From: Desulfosporosinus lacus DSM 15449
GTDB taxonomy: Bacteria > Bacillota > Desulfitobacteriia > Desulfitobacteriales > Desulfitobacteriaceae
Assembly: GCF_900129935.1 (NCBI RefSeq)
Contig: NZ_FQXJ01000006.1
Span: 151,053 to 215,052, forward strand
DNA: 64,000 nt
Reading direction: 5' to 3'
The notes below the pieces were generated by a model. The model saw only the letters and a list, made by a program, of their open reading frames with translations. It was not told the DNA's origin and did no database searches. The position numbers and the translations under genes are program-made. Shown piece by piece: positions 51,764 through 60,413 of this stretch. Each line of letters opens with the position of its first letter. Within the stretch, counting starts at the first letter, position 1.

Positions 51764-52183
51764 TCAGTTTATACTTTCTGACCAGTATACGAAAGTTAAT
51801 CCTACCCAAACCAAGCTTAGGATCAGGAAAATTATCCAGGCCCATGTCTTTCCCACTTTTCGTCCCCACCAAGGAAGGGTTAATAATACTGACATTGACA
51901 GAAGCGGTAGAACCCACCCACTGAGCCACGCTGGCCACCTTTGTAAAAGCCACTGGATTGCGCCAAATACCCAGGGAGCTTTGGATATACTTATCGCCGC
52001 GGCCTTCGGTGAGCTATCCAAAGGCACTTTTAATCCAGCAGTTAATGCAAATAAAAGGCCCAACCAAAGAAAAGTACCAATATACTCCCTCACCTGTAAT
52101 TCAATCAACGGTAATTTTTCCTGACTTCCGCTCTGCTCAACCTCCACAGGCACTTGCGGCCTTTCACTTTCTATTAGGTCCAT
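51764..52183 (-). CDS. Cytochrome b6f subunit IV-like membrane protein
   Basis: Start ATG 52183 after GTGAGGAGAGAATAC. This protein of about 139 residues has three predicted helices (IGTFLWLGLLFALTAGLKVP, WLSGWVLPLLSMSVLLTLPW, TWAWIIFLILSLVWVGLTFV). SKAPWVFGAIQWLLQRWPAW corresponds to the KAPWYFLGLQELL region of subunit IV at the Qo site. The usual PEWY is not evident, so quinol binding may differ. Follows cytochrome b in the operon. Confidence 0.75.
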   Translation of the reverse strand: MDLIESERPQVPVEVEQSGSQEKLPLIELQVREYIGTFLWLGLLFALTAGLKVPLDSSPKAAAISISKAPWVFGAIQWLLQRWPAWLSGWVLPLLSMSVLLTLPWWGRKVGKTWAWIIFLILSLVWVGLTFVYWSESIN

Positions 52184-52264
52184 GTATTCTCTCCTCACGT
52201 CAGAGCATGTCCGCTTTTATAAGTTTTCTTTACCCTAATCTAGTCTCCACCTACAGAGCCCATC

Positions 52265-52891
52265 TTATAAAGGTCGAACCCCCCCGCCTCGCCGGATCCT
52301 CCAAAAATGAAACATCTGCAGAAAACCAACGGCACCTGCTAAAATGAAAACGTGCCAAACGAACATATTTAAGGTACTACCATTGAGGGGGGATGGTTGT
52401 CCAAAAAAAACAGTTGCCAAAGCTTTTCCCCCTGGTAACGATGTAAACAAAGCTTGACCAACAGTTGCCGCGGCCCCGCTTTCTTGCCCCCCTCGAAGCA
52501 GGTAACCGGAATAATCTAAGATTACTGTCAAGCCAAAAAGCACTACCCCTGTAATCCAATTAAGCTCGCGTAAAGGTCGGTAAGCCCTTGACCATACAAC
52601 CCGTACCATATGCAGAAAAACACTGATCACCATCAGCTGGCCTGCCCAGAAATGCAGGGATCGAAGGAATCCCCCGTAAGGCAGCACCGAATTAATTTCA
52701 CTCAGAGAAGCAAAGGCCCTATCTCCGGGCTGGTAATAGAACAAGAGTAACACACCCGTAATAGTCAATACTATAAAGGCCAAAAAAGAAAATCCACCCA
52801 AACAGAATGTGGCTCTTAACCGTAGAGCACCCGCTCTTATTTGGCGGGGGCGAATATGTCCCGTAAAGGAATAGTTTCCTTGCTTTCCCAT
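52265..52891 (-). CDS. Cytochrome b6-like subunit
   Basis: This 208-residue four-helix dihaem cytochrome b has histidines on helices 2 and 4 (SLHFWAGQLMVISVFLHMVR, FVWHVFILAGAVGFLQMFHF, 13-14 apart as required for two b haems) and glycines in TLVILDYSGYLLRGGQ. It is the b6-type N-terminal half of a bc complex that takes menaquinol electrons. Operon order: Rieske, cytochrome b, subunit IV, multihaem c. GGGGAGAATAAG precedes ATG. Confidence 0.88.
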   Translation of the reverse strand: MGKQGNYSFTGHIRPRQIRAGALRLRATFCLGGFSFLAFIVLTITGVLLLFYYQPGDRAFASLSEINSVLPYGGFLRSLHFWAGQLMVISVFLHMVRVVWSRAYRPLRELNWITGVVLFGLTVILDYSGYLLRGGQESGAAATVGQALFTSLPGGKALATVFFGQPSPLNGSTLNMFVWHVFILAGAVGFLQMFHFWRIRRGGGVRPL

Positions 52892-53005
52892 CTTATTCTC
52901 CCCATCCGGCTTAATCAGAATTGCCTACCCTGCTAATCACTTTGCCTACCAGTTAAGATCAGCGGTATTAGCAGTGAAGATATTATTTGACAGCCGTCTA
53001 ATGTC

Positions 53006-53434
53006 CTATACTGCTGGTTGGTGCAGCAGATAAAAACCGTCTTTCTCCTTCACTTCCGCCCGAACTAAAGGAATCACCGCCGGACCTAATACAGGCTGCC
53101 CATCCTTGTCGAAGCGGCTGCCGTGGCAGGGACAAATCCACTGATCCTGTACAGAGTCGTAGCTCACCTCACACCCCAAATGAGTGCAACTAGCCCACAT
53201 CGCTTCCACTCCATCATTTCCTTGCCGCAACCAAAAGCGGGTTTGGCCCAGTCGTTGCCAACTTATATTCAAGGGCATCTCACTGCTGGCGATACGGGCC
53301 ACGGCCAGTGAATTTTCTTTAGCTCTTAGAAAGCGACTGACAGGGTAAAGACAACCTACCCCTAGGACTAGCAGAGTCTTTCGTCCCAGACCTAATACTT
53401 GCCGCCTAGTATAGAGTGACTGATCAATTGTCAA
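53006..53434 (-). CDS. Rieske [2Fe-2S] protein
   Basis: The start is probably TTG 53434 (GAGGGTGGACCAG). GTG 53443 touches the site. The protein (about 142 residues) has an N-terminal twin-arginine signal-anchor (TRRQVLGLGRKTLLVLGVGC) and cluster motifs CTHLGC and CPCHGSRF, with the G-P-A stretch QPVLGPAVIPL. It passes electrons from menaquinol to the multihaem cytochrome. First gene of the bc operon, with a 13-bp inverted repeat upstream at 53564. Confidence 0.92.
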   Translation of the reverse strand: MTIDQSLYTRRQVLGLGRKTLLVLGVGCLYPVSRFLRAKENSLAVARIASSEMPLNISWQRLGQTRFWLRQGNDGVEAMWASCTHLGCEVSYDSVQDQWICPCHGSRFDKDGQPVLGPAVIPLVRAEVKEKDGFYLLHQPAV

Positions 53435-53563
53435 CTGGTCCACCCTCTTTAATAACGATCTTCGTACATTTCTCTTTAAACTTTAGCAAGGATAATTTGT
53501 TTAGACTAATCTTTCCAATTCTATTATATGCTATTAATCTATTTTTCGACTTTTGAAGTGATA

Positions 53564-53634
53564 GCATGATTCTACTGCGTAAAACCCATAGTGGATAGTT
53601 TAATACTAATACTTTACTTTTAGTAGAATCATGC
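53564..53634. promoter_or_regulatory. 13-bp inverted repeat upstream of the Rieske operon
   Basis: GCATGATTCTACT (53564-53576) and AGTAGAATCATGC (53622-53634) are perfect inverted arms 45 bases apart in an AT-rich region between the psr-like and bc operons. Candidate binding sites for a looping regulator. Confidence 0.55.
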
Positions 53635-53718
53635 CTTAATGCTTAAAAGAAAACGAGCTCTAAGCCCGTATAAGTAAGAATAAAACTATTGAGATTTTAT
53701 ATAACCTGACAATATCAG

Positions 53719-54630
53719 TTAAAACAACTGCCCAGTATACACAACAAAATATCGCAAACTTAATCCCCCAAGGACAACCATTCCGCAAACTGGTAAAATC
53801 ACATTTTTGTGTTTAGTAATTCCATAAAATGATAAAAGTAAGGGAACTATTAATCCTACCGTAACGACACCTAACCAGAACAGGGTAGCCATGCTTCCAC
53901 TAAAGAATATTGGTTCAACCGATAGATAAAGAATGAAGAGTAAAACCATTTCAAGGATGATGAGAACCATGTCAACTTTTTTATAGGCTGTTAGATCCCC
54001 GCCGTTAAAAGCACCTATCAAAGTTGCTGCTAAACCAGTTGAAGAAGCAGACACCAAAAATAGAATCGGCAAGAATGGAATTGCCTCAATCCCAAGAAAT
54101 GGTGTGTACCAGAAGTTATTGGTTGTAACAGCGGATAATAAGAAACCCGTGTAGGTCGCAGTCCCAATAGAAAACAAAACTCCCAAGCCAGCCACCGGTT
54201 TACGAAAGGCTTGAAGACCCTGCACTACAGAAGTTTGAGTTACTTCAGTATTCGCGGAAGTCATATTAAATTGTTTTTGCGATGCTGCGCTCGACCATAT
54301 AAGATACCCATAAACAACTGATAAAGCTGTAAAACCCGAGACAATAAAAACACCGATCGACATGACAGATCCCATATTCACATTCAGAAGGAGTTTCCAA
54401 AAGCTTAACGGTCGACCTAAGTCAACAACTAATAACCCCAAACCGATAATGATACTGACTACAGCAGTGTAAGCCCCTGACCGAATTACTTTAGGATATC
54501 GTTTGCTGAAAAGATCCGTTAATGAAGCAGTTAAGAATGCTCCGCCGGCAATCCCTGCCAGGAATAAATAAATCGCAATCAATCCACCCCAAGCAACTTC
54601 ATTGACACTAACACCCCAAATAACATCCAT
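53719..54630 (-). CDS. NrfD/PsrC-type membrane subunit
   Basis: This 303-residue protein has eight predicted helices. Family features include GGLIAIYLFLAGIAGGAFLT, WKLLLNVNMGSVMSIGVFIV and FWYTPFLGIEAIPFLPILFL. It exchanges electrons between menaquinol and the PsrB-like Fe-S subunit. Third subunit of the PsrABC-like complex. Follows the ferredoxin subunit with a one-base gap. Its site GGGGTGGTG lies in the end of that gene. Confidence 0.9.
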   Translation of the reverse strand: MDVIWGVSVNEVAWGGLIAIYLFLAGIAGGAFLTASLTDLFSKRYPKVIRSGAYTAVVSIIIGLGLLVVDLGRPLSFWKLLLNVNMGSVMSIGVFIVSGFTALSVVYGYLIWSSAASQKQFNMTSANTEVTQTSVVQGLQAFRKPVAGLGVLFSIGTATYTGFLLSAVTTNNFWYTPFLGIEAIPFLPILFLVSASSTGLAATLIGAFNGGDLTAYKKVDMVLIILEMVLLFILYLSVEPIFFSGSMATLFWLGVVTVGLIVPLLLSFYGITKHKNVILPVCGMVVLGGLSLRYFVVYTGQLF

Positions 54631-54631
54631 G

Positions 54632-55195
54632 TTATTTCACCACCCCTTCATAAATGTAATAAACACCTGGGTGAGTGCCTAACTCAGGTTTGCGAACTTC
54701 TCCTTTATGCTTTGCCAAGAACTGAGAAGCTTGACTAAGCGGGTCATTAAGGTCGCCGAAGATGAGAGCACCTCCGACACAGGTTGAAACACAAGCAGGT
54801 TTTTCCCCTTTAGAAACCTTTAATTCGTAACAAAAGGTGCATTTGTCTACCGCACCGGTTTCCTTGTTGAGAAAACGAGCATCATAGGGACAGGCAGTCA
54901 TGCAATACAGGCAACCAACACACTTGTCCTCATCGACTAAGACCACTCCGTCTTCATTGTAGTAAGAAGCTTTTGTTGGACAAACACTGACACAAGGTGC
55001 TTTTTGGCACATTTGACAGGCTTCTTTTACAAAATATATCGAAACATTTGGATAGGTTCCCTTCAGCTCATTTGCCGGAGTCTTTGTTCTAAACTTTCCA
55101 TCTGGTACATTATTTTGGAACTTACAAGCGACTGTGCACGCCTGACAGCCAATACATTTCGCCAGATTAATGATCATAGTATACTTTTTAGCCAA
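54632..55195 (-). CDS. PsrB/PhsB-type 4x[4Fe-4S] subunit
   Basis: This protein of about 187 residues has four cysteine sets: CIGCQACTVACK, CQMCQKAPCVSVCP, CVGCLYCMTACPY and CTFCYELKVSKGEKPACVST. It transfers electrons between the molybdenum subunit and the NrfD-like subunit. TTG 55195 (AAAGAGG nine bases ahead) is chosen. GTG 55204 touches the site, and ATG 55177 is also possible. Overlaps the TorD gene end. Confidence 0.93.
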   Translation of the reverse strand: MAKKYTMIINLAKCIGCQACTVACKFQNNVPDGKFRTKTPANELKGTYPNVSIYFVKEACQMCQKAPCVSVCPTKASYYNEDGVVLVDEDKCVGCLYCMTACPYDARFLNKETGAVDKCTFCYELKVSKGEKPACVSTCVGGALIFGDLNDPLSQASQFLAKHKGEVRKPELGTHPGVYYIYEGVVK

Positions 55196-55769
55196 CAAAA
55201 TCACCCTCTTTCTGTAAATTTAGCTGTCTAATTTCAAGAATTGTGGCAATATCAGAGTAAACTGGACGATCAGAATTCTTAATCCTTGGTAAAATGCTTT
55301 TTAAAAAAGGGGTTAAATGCTTTTTTTGAAACTCCATCAAGGCTTCAGACTGTCCATTTCGGGCCAGCAAGGCACAGAACTCTAATTCCACCGCTAAATG
55401 GTCAGGAAGTTCTCCACTTTTTTCTCCCATAACGTACCCACAATTTGCGTAGAATTGTTGAACATTAAAAGCCTCTTTACCTAACACTAAACCTTTTTCC
55501 CCGCTATAAACCGAGGCATAAGGGGAGGCTTCAACTTCACCCGTTTCGAAAAGTGGAATATAGTGTTCCCATAAAGCATTGAGCCGCTGCTCCCCTGGTG
55601 GAAATTCCCTGCAAAAGGTTGCTAATTTTTGAACCGCTTCGTCTATTTCTGGAATTACTTCAGACCAAAGATCAACCAACTCTTCTAAATGATCCGAAAC
55701 GTCTGGATTTGGTCGATGAAAAACTGCTGCAAACGACAAATACAGTTCGGCAATCATGCTTTTGTCCAT
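55188..55769 (-). CDS. TorD/DmsD-family molybdoenzyme chaperone
   Basis: This 193-residue all-helical cytosolic protein carries the family pattern AELYLSFAAVFHRPNPDVSD, YIPLFETGEVEASPYASVYS and DHLAVELEFCALLARNGQSE. These chaperones hold the Tat signal and help cofactor insertion of the molybdopterin subunit encoded directly upstream (stop/start overlap TAATG). Confidence 0.88.
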   Translation of the reverse strand: MDKSMIAELYLSFAAVFHRPNPDVSDHLEELVDLWSEVIPEIDEAVQKLATFCREFPPGEQRLNALWEHYIPLFETGEVEASPYASVYSGEKGLVLGKEAFNVQQFYANCGYVMGEKSGELPDHLAVELEFCALLARNGQSEALMEFQKKHLTPFLKSILPRIKNSDRPVYSDIATILEIRQLNLQKEGDFVG

Positions 55770-58015
55770 TAGGCTTTCCGAACCGTTACGAACGTGGTGG
55801 ATGTAACGGTGTTGCCAACTTCCCCAATTTCATTAGGGATTAAGTGATTACCATTAATCCCCTTGCCAAAAGCTCTTCTAAGCTCCGGTGAAACTCGACC
55901 AAAACCGTGATAACAGAAAACGGTATCCGGCCGAATTCCTTCAGTCATTTTTATTTTACCCTTATGCTCATATAGACCAGAGGCTATAACAATCTCATCT
56001 TCATCTTTCAAGCCGAGTTTTGTACAGCTTACAGGATTCATCCACAACGTGTTTGTCGGCATTAACTCATTCAGGATCGGGACATTCGCCGTTCCGGCAT
56101 TCGTGTGTACCGCTACTTTACCCTGGACAAAACGGAATTTACCCTCTTCTGGTTGAGGATGACTGATATATTTCGGAACACCTTGTTTTGTTGCTTCTTC
56201 AACATCTACAGAGAAGATTTCTATCTTTTTGCTATGGTTGGACAAAACGTTATCCAAGGATGCATTAGCATCGCTTGCTCGAACATAGAACGCGTTCATC
56301 CCAGGAGGAGTCCAAACCCCCATTTCCTTCATTTTGTCTAAGGTTATACCAGTAGGACGGAGTTGTTGACTCATATAGTCTTCCATATCCTTAAATTCGA
56401 AATAATCACCAATACCCATTTTTTCGCCAAGCTCTTTATAAATCTGCCAGTATGGTTTTGTATCCGAATAAACCAGTGGTACCGCAGCTTGTCTTATTAC
56501 GTATTTGGGCGTTAATCCCGACATATCAAAAATTGGTTCAGAGCGTTCTAAATAAGTGCATTCCGGCAATACCACATCCGAAAAATAAGCGGTGTCAGTC
56601 ATATAAACATCACAAGTTACCAAAAGGTCTAGCTTTTTGAACGCCTCCAAAACCCTTGGACTTTCAGTGAGGGATATATAGGGATTAAATCGATGAACAA
56701 GCCATGCCCGGATAGGGTAGGGCTCTTCAGTTAAGATGCTCTCTACAATTTTCCCCACGGCCCCATCATAGGCAGGAATGATTTGACCGGGTGTGCCTTT
56801 GACGCCTGTGCCATCAATTCGTCCTTGGGAAGCCTTAGGGAAACTCGGTTGTGTAATATTCCCTAACCCTTTAGCGTAAACGGCTTGATCAGGGAAATCT
56901 TTCAAGAAATTTGCGGGTTTGGTTCGATAATATCCACCTGGAACTTCTAAGTTTCCAATCATCATATTAACGATCAGAATTGCCCGACGCAGTTGATAGT
57001 CATTGGGTGTATAAGCTGTTCGCCAGCCAAAGTCTAAGATAGCTTGAGGTTTGGCAGCCGCAAACTCTCTGGTTATCCGGATGATTTTTTCTTTCGAAAT
57101 TCCAGTTTCTTTCTCTGCCCATTCAGGAGTTTTATCCTTTACTTCTTCAGCCCATTTCTCAAAACCCTCTGTATATTGGGAGATAAAGTTTTTATCATAG
57201 AGATTTTCATCAATCATGATATTGGCCATAGCCATCACAAAGGCCAAATCAGTGGTGGCTTTGATAGGAAGCCATTCTCCTTTCGAGGCAGTAATACTAA
57301 AACGCGGATCGAGTACTACCAGTTTAGCCCCATTACTAAGTGCTTTGGAAACAGCTCTGGTCTGAGCAACGTGAATTCCTTCAAACCAGTTTCGACCAAT
57401 CGAGATAAGATACTTTGTATTGGCATAATCAGCAGCAATTGCTTCATTCCCAAAGGTAGTGTCTAAGGCCACGGATCGAGTCATCGGGCAAGTCGCCTCA
57501 TGTGAAAACACATTCGGGGAACCCATAGCTTTGCCAATCGACCGGAAAAACCAATCATGGGGTCCTTTACGACTGGCCAAGGCGATCGCTTCCCCGCCGT
57601 ATTGATCCTTAACGTTATATAATTTATCAGATATATAGGTGTATGCTTCGTCCCAACTTACTTCTTTAAATTTCCCTTCCCCTCGTTCACCCGTACGAAT
57701 CATCGGTTTCTTAATCCGTTGGGGGTCATATAGCAGTGACGGACCTGCATTTCCTCTAGCACAGATTACGCCACCGAAAGCTGCATCATCCGGATGACCA
57801 TCAATCTTGACAACTTTCCCGTCTTTGACTTTAACGGCAATGGGGCACTGGTTTCTACACATTTCACAGGAAGAAAAAACCGTTGTTTCAAGATCTTCAC
57901 CTATGGCCTCAGCCTTGACTGAGCCCAGTTTATTAAAGGTACCAAACCCACCCGCGATCGCCATGGTAGCGCCAGTTCCATAAAGTACGCCCTTTAAGAA
58001 ATTTCTTCGTTTCAT
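55769..58015 (-). CDS. Molybdopterin oxidoreductase, PsrA/PhsA-like catalytic subunit
   Basis: Start ATG 58015 (TGGAGGGAAAACT). The protein of about 748 residues has a Tat signal (MKRRNFLKGVLYGTGATMAI), a [4Fe-4S] site C50-x2-C53-x3-C57...C85 (CEMCRNQCP and VICARG) and a cysteine in SHEATCPMTRS near residue 176 as the probable Mo ligand, as in polysulfide and thiosulfate reductases. Extracytoplasmic reduction of polysulfide, thiosulfate or tetrathionate with menaquinol is likely, the exact substrate undecided. Gene order A-chaperone-B-C. The lipoprotein gene upstream is a rhodanese, favouring sulfane-sulfur chemistry. Confidence 0.88.
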   Translation of the reverse strand: MKRRNFLKGVLYGTGATMAIAGGFGTFNKLGSVKAEAIGEDLETTVFSSCEMCRNQCPIAVKVKDGKVVKIDGHPDDAAFGGVICARGNAGPSLLYDPQRIKKPMIRTGERGEGKFKEVSWDEAYTYISDKLYNVKDQYGGEAIALASRKGPHDWFFRSIGKAMGSPNVFSHEATCPMTRSVALDTTFGNEAIAADYANTKYLISIGRNWFEGIHVAQTRAVSKALSNGAKLVVLDPRFSITASKGEWLPIKATTDLAFVMAMANIMIDENLYDKNFISQYTEGFEKWAEEVKDKTPEWAEKETGISKEKIIRITREFAAAKPQAILDFGWRTAYTPNDYQLRRAILIVNMMIGNLEVPGGYYRTKPANFLKDFPDQAVYAKGLGNITQPSFPKASQGRIDGTGVKGTPGQIIPAYDGAVGKIVESILTEEPYPIRAWLVHRFNPYISLTESPRVLEAFKKLDLLVTCDVYMTDTAYFSDVVLPECTYLERSEPIFDMSGLTPKYVIRQAAVPLVYSDTKPYWQIYKELGEKMGIGDYFEFKDMEDYMSQQLRPTGITLDKMKEMGVWTPPGMNAFYVRASDANASLDNVLSNHSKKIEIFSVDVEEATKQGVPKYISHPQPEEGKFRFVQGKVAVHTNAGTANVPILNELMPTNTLWMNPVSCTKLGLKDEDEIVIASGLYEHKGKIKMTEGIRPDTVFCYHGFGRVSPELRRAFGKGINGNHLIPNEIGEVGNTVTSTTFVTVRKA

Positions 58016-58074
58016 AGTTTTCCCTCCATCCCTCACAAAATCATGCCAGACTTGATTTCCCAACTTCAACTTGA

Positions 58075-58698
58075 CTAACAACCGCCTACCATTTCCTGAA
58101 CCTCAGGCTTCGGCTCTGCAGCATTACCACCACTAGTATTTGTTTCACTGCTATTGTTAGTGTCAGCACCGCTGTTGCTACCGGCTGAACTGACGATCCC
58201 TCTCCACTGCAACATGCCCCCAGTTAAGACTTTAACTTTGCTTTGGTCGTAGCCTTTCTCTACCAGCACATGCCAAGCTGATTGGGCACGACTACCATTA
58301 AGATCGATCAATACAATCTCTTTGTCCTTACTAATTTGAGCAAGGCTATTCTCCAGATTACCCAAAGGTCTGTTAAAAGCCATCTTAATATGCCCTGTAG
58401 CAAATTCTCTGGCTTCACGAACGTCAATTAACTGCAACTCTTTATTATCCTCTAGGACAGCCTCCAAATCATCGACGGATATGTTGGCTGTTGACGGTAT
58501 TTCGGCGGGAACGCCTTGGACCGGTTGGTTGGCATTCTGGTTAACATTAGTCTTCGGCGGATCTTGCCCCTTGTCGACGGTACCCGTCGTTGACGAGCTA
58601 TTACCGCAGCCGACTAAAAAAGTCATGCCAAAACCTAATAACAATAAATAGATAACGGTCAAACCTATGGATTGCATTGACACCGACTTAGCTTTCAA
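58075..58698 (-). CDS. Rhodanese-like lipoprotein lacking the catalytic cysteine
   Basis: This 207-residue protein has a type II signal with lipobox FLVGC. A rhodanese domain spans residues 70-170 (LQLIDVREAREFATGHIKMA and KVKVLTGGMLQWRG). Where active rhodaneses have VxYCxxGxRS, it has VLIDLNGSRAQSA, so the sulfur-carrying cysteine is Asp. A serine/asparagine-rich tail ends MVGGC. First gene of the psr-like operon and divergent from a double rhodanese with intact cysteines. It may bind polysulfide or act as a scaffold. Confidence 0.85.
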   Translation of the reverse strand: MKAKSVSMQSIGLTVIYLLLLGFGMTFLVGCGNSSSTTGTVDKGQDPPKTNVNQNANQPVQGVPAEIPSTANISVDDLEAVLEDNKELQLIDVREAREFATGHIKMAFNRPLGNLENSLAQISKDKEIVLIDLNGSRAQSAWHVLVEKGYDQSKVKVLTGGMLQWRGIVSSAGSNSGADTNNSSETNTSGGNAAEPKPEVQEMVGGC

Positions 58699-58837
58699 AG
58701 TTTTCGCCCTCCTCTTAATAATTAATTCACAAGTCTAATTAGGATGATTCTTAATCATCGCTAAGAGACCATTGCTATATCTATTCGCTAAACAGCAAGT
58801 TTATCCTTCAAATTATCACTTAAATCCTATATCATTA

Positions 58838-58867
58838 AATATTATAGGCTTATAATAAATATTTATA
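58838..58867. repeat. 30-bp direct repeat, copy 1
   Basis: AATATTATAGGCTTATAATA plus AATATTTATA, matching 58931-58960 with one difference. Contains palindromic TTATAATAAATATTTATAA-type sequence, in the region between divergent rhodanese genes. Confidence 0.75.
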
Positions 58868-58930
58868 AGGTTAAAGTTTATTTTATATATTAAACCTTTG
58901 CATTTAAAGGAAATAACACTCCTATTAATT

Positions 58931-58960
58931 AATATTATAGACTTATAATAAATATTTATA
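58931..58960. repeat. 30-bp direct repeat, copy 2
   Basis: Same sequence as 58838-58867 except A for G at one position. Centre-to-centre spacing is 93 bases. Confidence 0.75.
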
Positions 58961-58974
58961 TACTTAAATTAATT

Positions 58975-58994
58975 GTGATAAAAGGTTTTTTCAC
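58975..58994. promoter_or_regulatory. Palindrome upstream of the double-rhodanese gene
   Basis: GTGATAAAA-GG-TTTTTTCAC, a nine-bp-arm palindrome with one mismatch. TGTGA and TCACA ends recall CRP/FNR-type half-sites, but the 12-base spacing is not standard. Confidence 0.45.
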
Positions 58995-59075
58995 ATTTGC
59001 GTCGAATATTTAATTTAAAATCACATATTCTAATAATGCTTAGAATATAATTTAAATTTGAAAGGATGTTTTTAA

Positions 59076-60074
59076 ATGTTAAAAAGAAAACTATCACCCA
59101 TCTTATCCCTCTTTGTTATTACCGGTCTTCTCGTTACTGGTTGTGGTCAAACACAGCCAGCTGCCACTACCCCTACCAATCCACCAGCAGCAACCGCATC
59201 TGCTCCTGCAGAGGACTCAGTAAAGGCAATTAAAGGGGCCGTTGAAACTTATTTCAATGACATGGGCTCCACTGTGAAGAATTCCTATAAGATTGCTGAG
59301 AAAGATTTAAAGGATGAGCTCGACAAAAACCCAGATAAATACGTAGTATTGGATGTTCGCAAAGCAGATGCATATGCTCAAGGGCATATCAAGGGAGCCA
59401 TTAACGTACCCTACGGCCCAGATATCGCCAAAAACCTCGACAATATTCGTGCCATCGCCAAAGACAAAACCTTAATCGTTGCTTGCTATACCGGACAGAC
59501 CGCTGGTCAAACAGATTCTCTTCTCAACGTTGCCGGAATTAAGACCCTCTCCTTAAACTCAGGTATGGGTGGCAGTGGTACTCCAGGCTTTGAGAACAGA
59601 GGTTGGTTAGGACAGAAGTATCCGACTGTAACAGAACCGACTGCCATGCCAACGGTTCCTGCAGTTGCTAGTAAAAGTAAAGCAATTGATGAGGCAGTCC
59701 AGAAGTATTTTTATGAAATGCCAAAAGACTCCTATAAGATTGATCTCCCGGTTATGAAAGAGGCCCTAGTTAAAGAGGCTGACAAATACTACATTGTTGA
59801 TGTTCGCAAAGCAGAAGATTTTGCCAAAGGTCACATTAAAGGCGCTGTGAATATTCCCTACGGTCCAGACATCGCTAAAAACCTTGATTCGATCAAAGAC
59901 AACAGCAAAGGGAAAACTGTCGTTGTCTATTGTTATACCGGCCAAACAGCTGGACAGACCGACTCCTTGCTTAATATCTATGGCATCCCCACAAAGAGTC
60001 TGAATTTTGGATTCGGTATGGCTGGTTTTAGCAAAGGATGGAGTGCTGACAAATCCTACGAAGTTGTTCAGTAA
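59076..60074 (+). CDS. Tandem-rhodanese lipoprotein
   Basis: This 332-residue protein has a type II signal (ITGLLVTGCG), a low-complexity Pro/Thr/Ala linker, then two rhodanese domains (about residues 50-185 and 205-330) so similar that they must be a recent internal duplication: both contain GPDIAKNLD and CYTGQTAGQTDSLLN, with the catalytic Cys in each loop. It carries sulfane sulfur outside the membrane, probably serving the PsrA-like enzyme encoded divergently. GAAAGGATGTTTTTAA precedes ATG. A very long hairpin follows. Confidence 0.9.
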   Translation: MLKRKLSPILSLFVITGLLVTGCGQTQPAATTPTNPPAATASAPAEDSVKAIKGAVETYFNDMGSTVKNSYKIAEKDLKDELDKNPDKYVVLDVRKADAYAQGHIKGAINVPYGPDIAKNLDNIRAIAKDKTLIVACYTGQTAGQTDSLLNVAGIKTLSLNSGMGGSGTPGFENRGWLGQKYPTVTEPTAMPTVPAVASKSKAIDEAVQKYFYEMPKDSYKIDLPVMKEALVKEADKYYIVDVRKAEDFAKGHIKGAVNIPYGPDIAKNLDSIKDNSKGKTVVVYCYTGQTAGQTDSLLNIYGIPTKSLNFGFGMAGFSKGWSADKSYEVVQ

Positions 60075-60101
60075 TTTCTTAATAACACTGAAATGGAACG
60101 A

Positions 60102-60160
60102 CCTTTAAAAAGCGAAGGAAGAGATGGCTAAGCCATCTCTTCCTTCGCTTTTTAAAGGTA
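60102..60160. terminator. 59-bp near-perfect palindrome
   Basis: Bases 60102-60130 are exactly complementary in reverse to 60132-60160, giving 29-base arms with one central base. It contains GCGAAGGAAGAGATGGC and its complement, and a T tract on each strand. It serves as a terminator for the rhodanese gene but is far longer than normal. Confidence 0.85.
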
Positions 60161-60413
60161 TACGTTAGCTTATACTGCTCAACCTCATAGCATCCTTATA
60201 TAAATAGACTCGTTACCGTCTTGAAATATACAAAACAGCTTAAATCAGAAATTGATATGCTCAATACGAAGTAAATATGGCCAAATACTTTGCTCTTTGG
60301 GGTCAATCCATCCGGAACTGATTTGTAGAAAACAGGTAATTTAGAGTACAATGAAATATGTGATGAAAAATGAGAAAATGGTTAGAAAATAATGACATAA
60401 AGGAAGGTAGTCT

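Noticed and set aside
53454..53460. GTG at 53443 as the Rieske start
   Set aside because: The GAGG of the only ribosome binding site is immediately adjacent; TTG 53434 has normal spacing and keeps the Tat motif.
58975..58994. Classical CRP/FNR site
   Set aside because: Half-sites TGTGA and TCACA are 12 bases apart instead of 4-6, so it is reported only as a palindrome.
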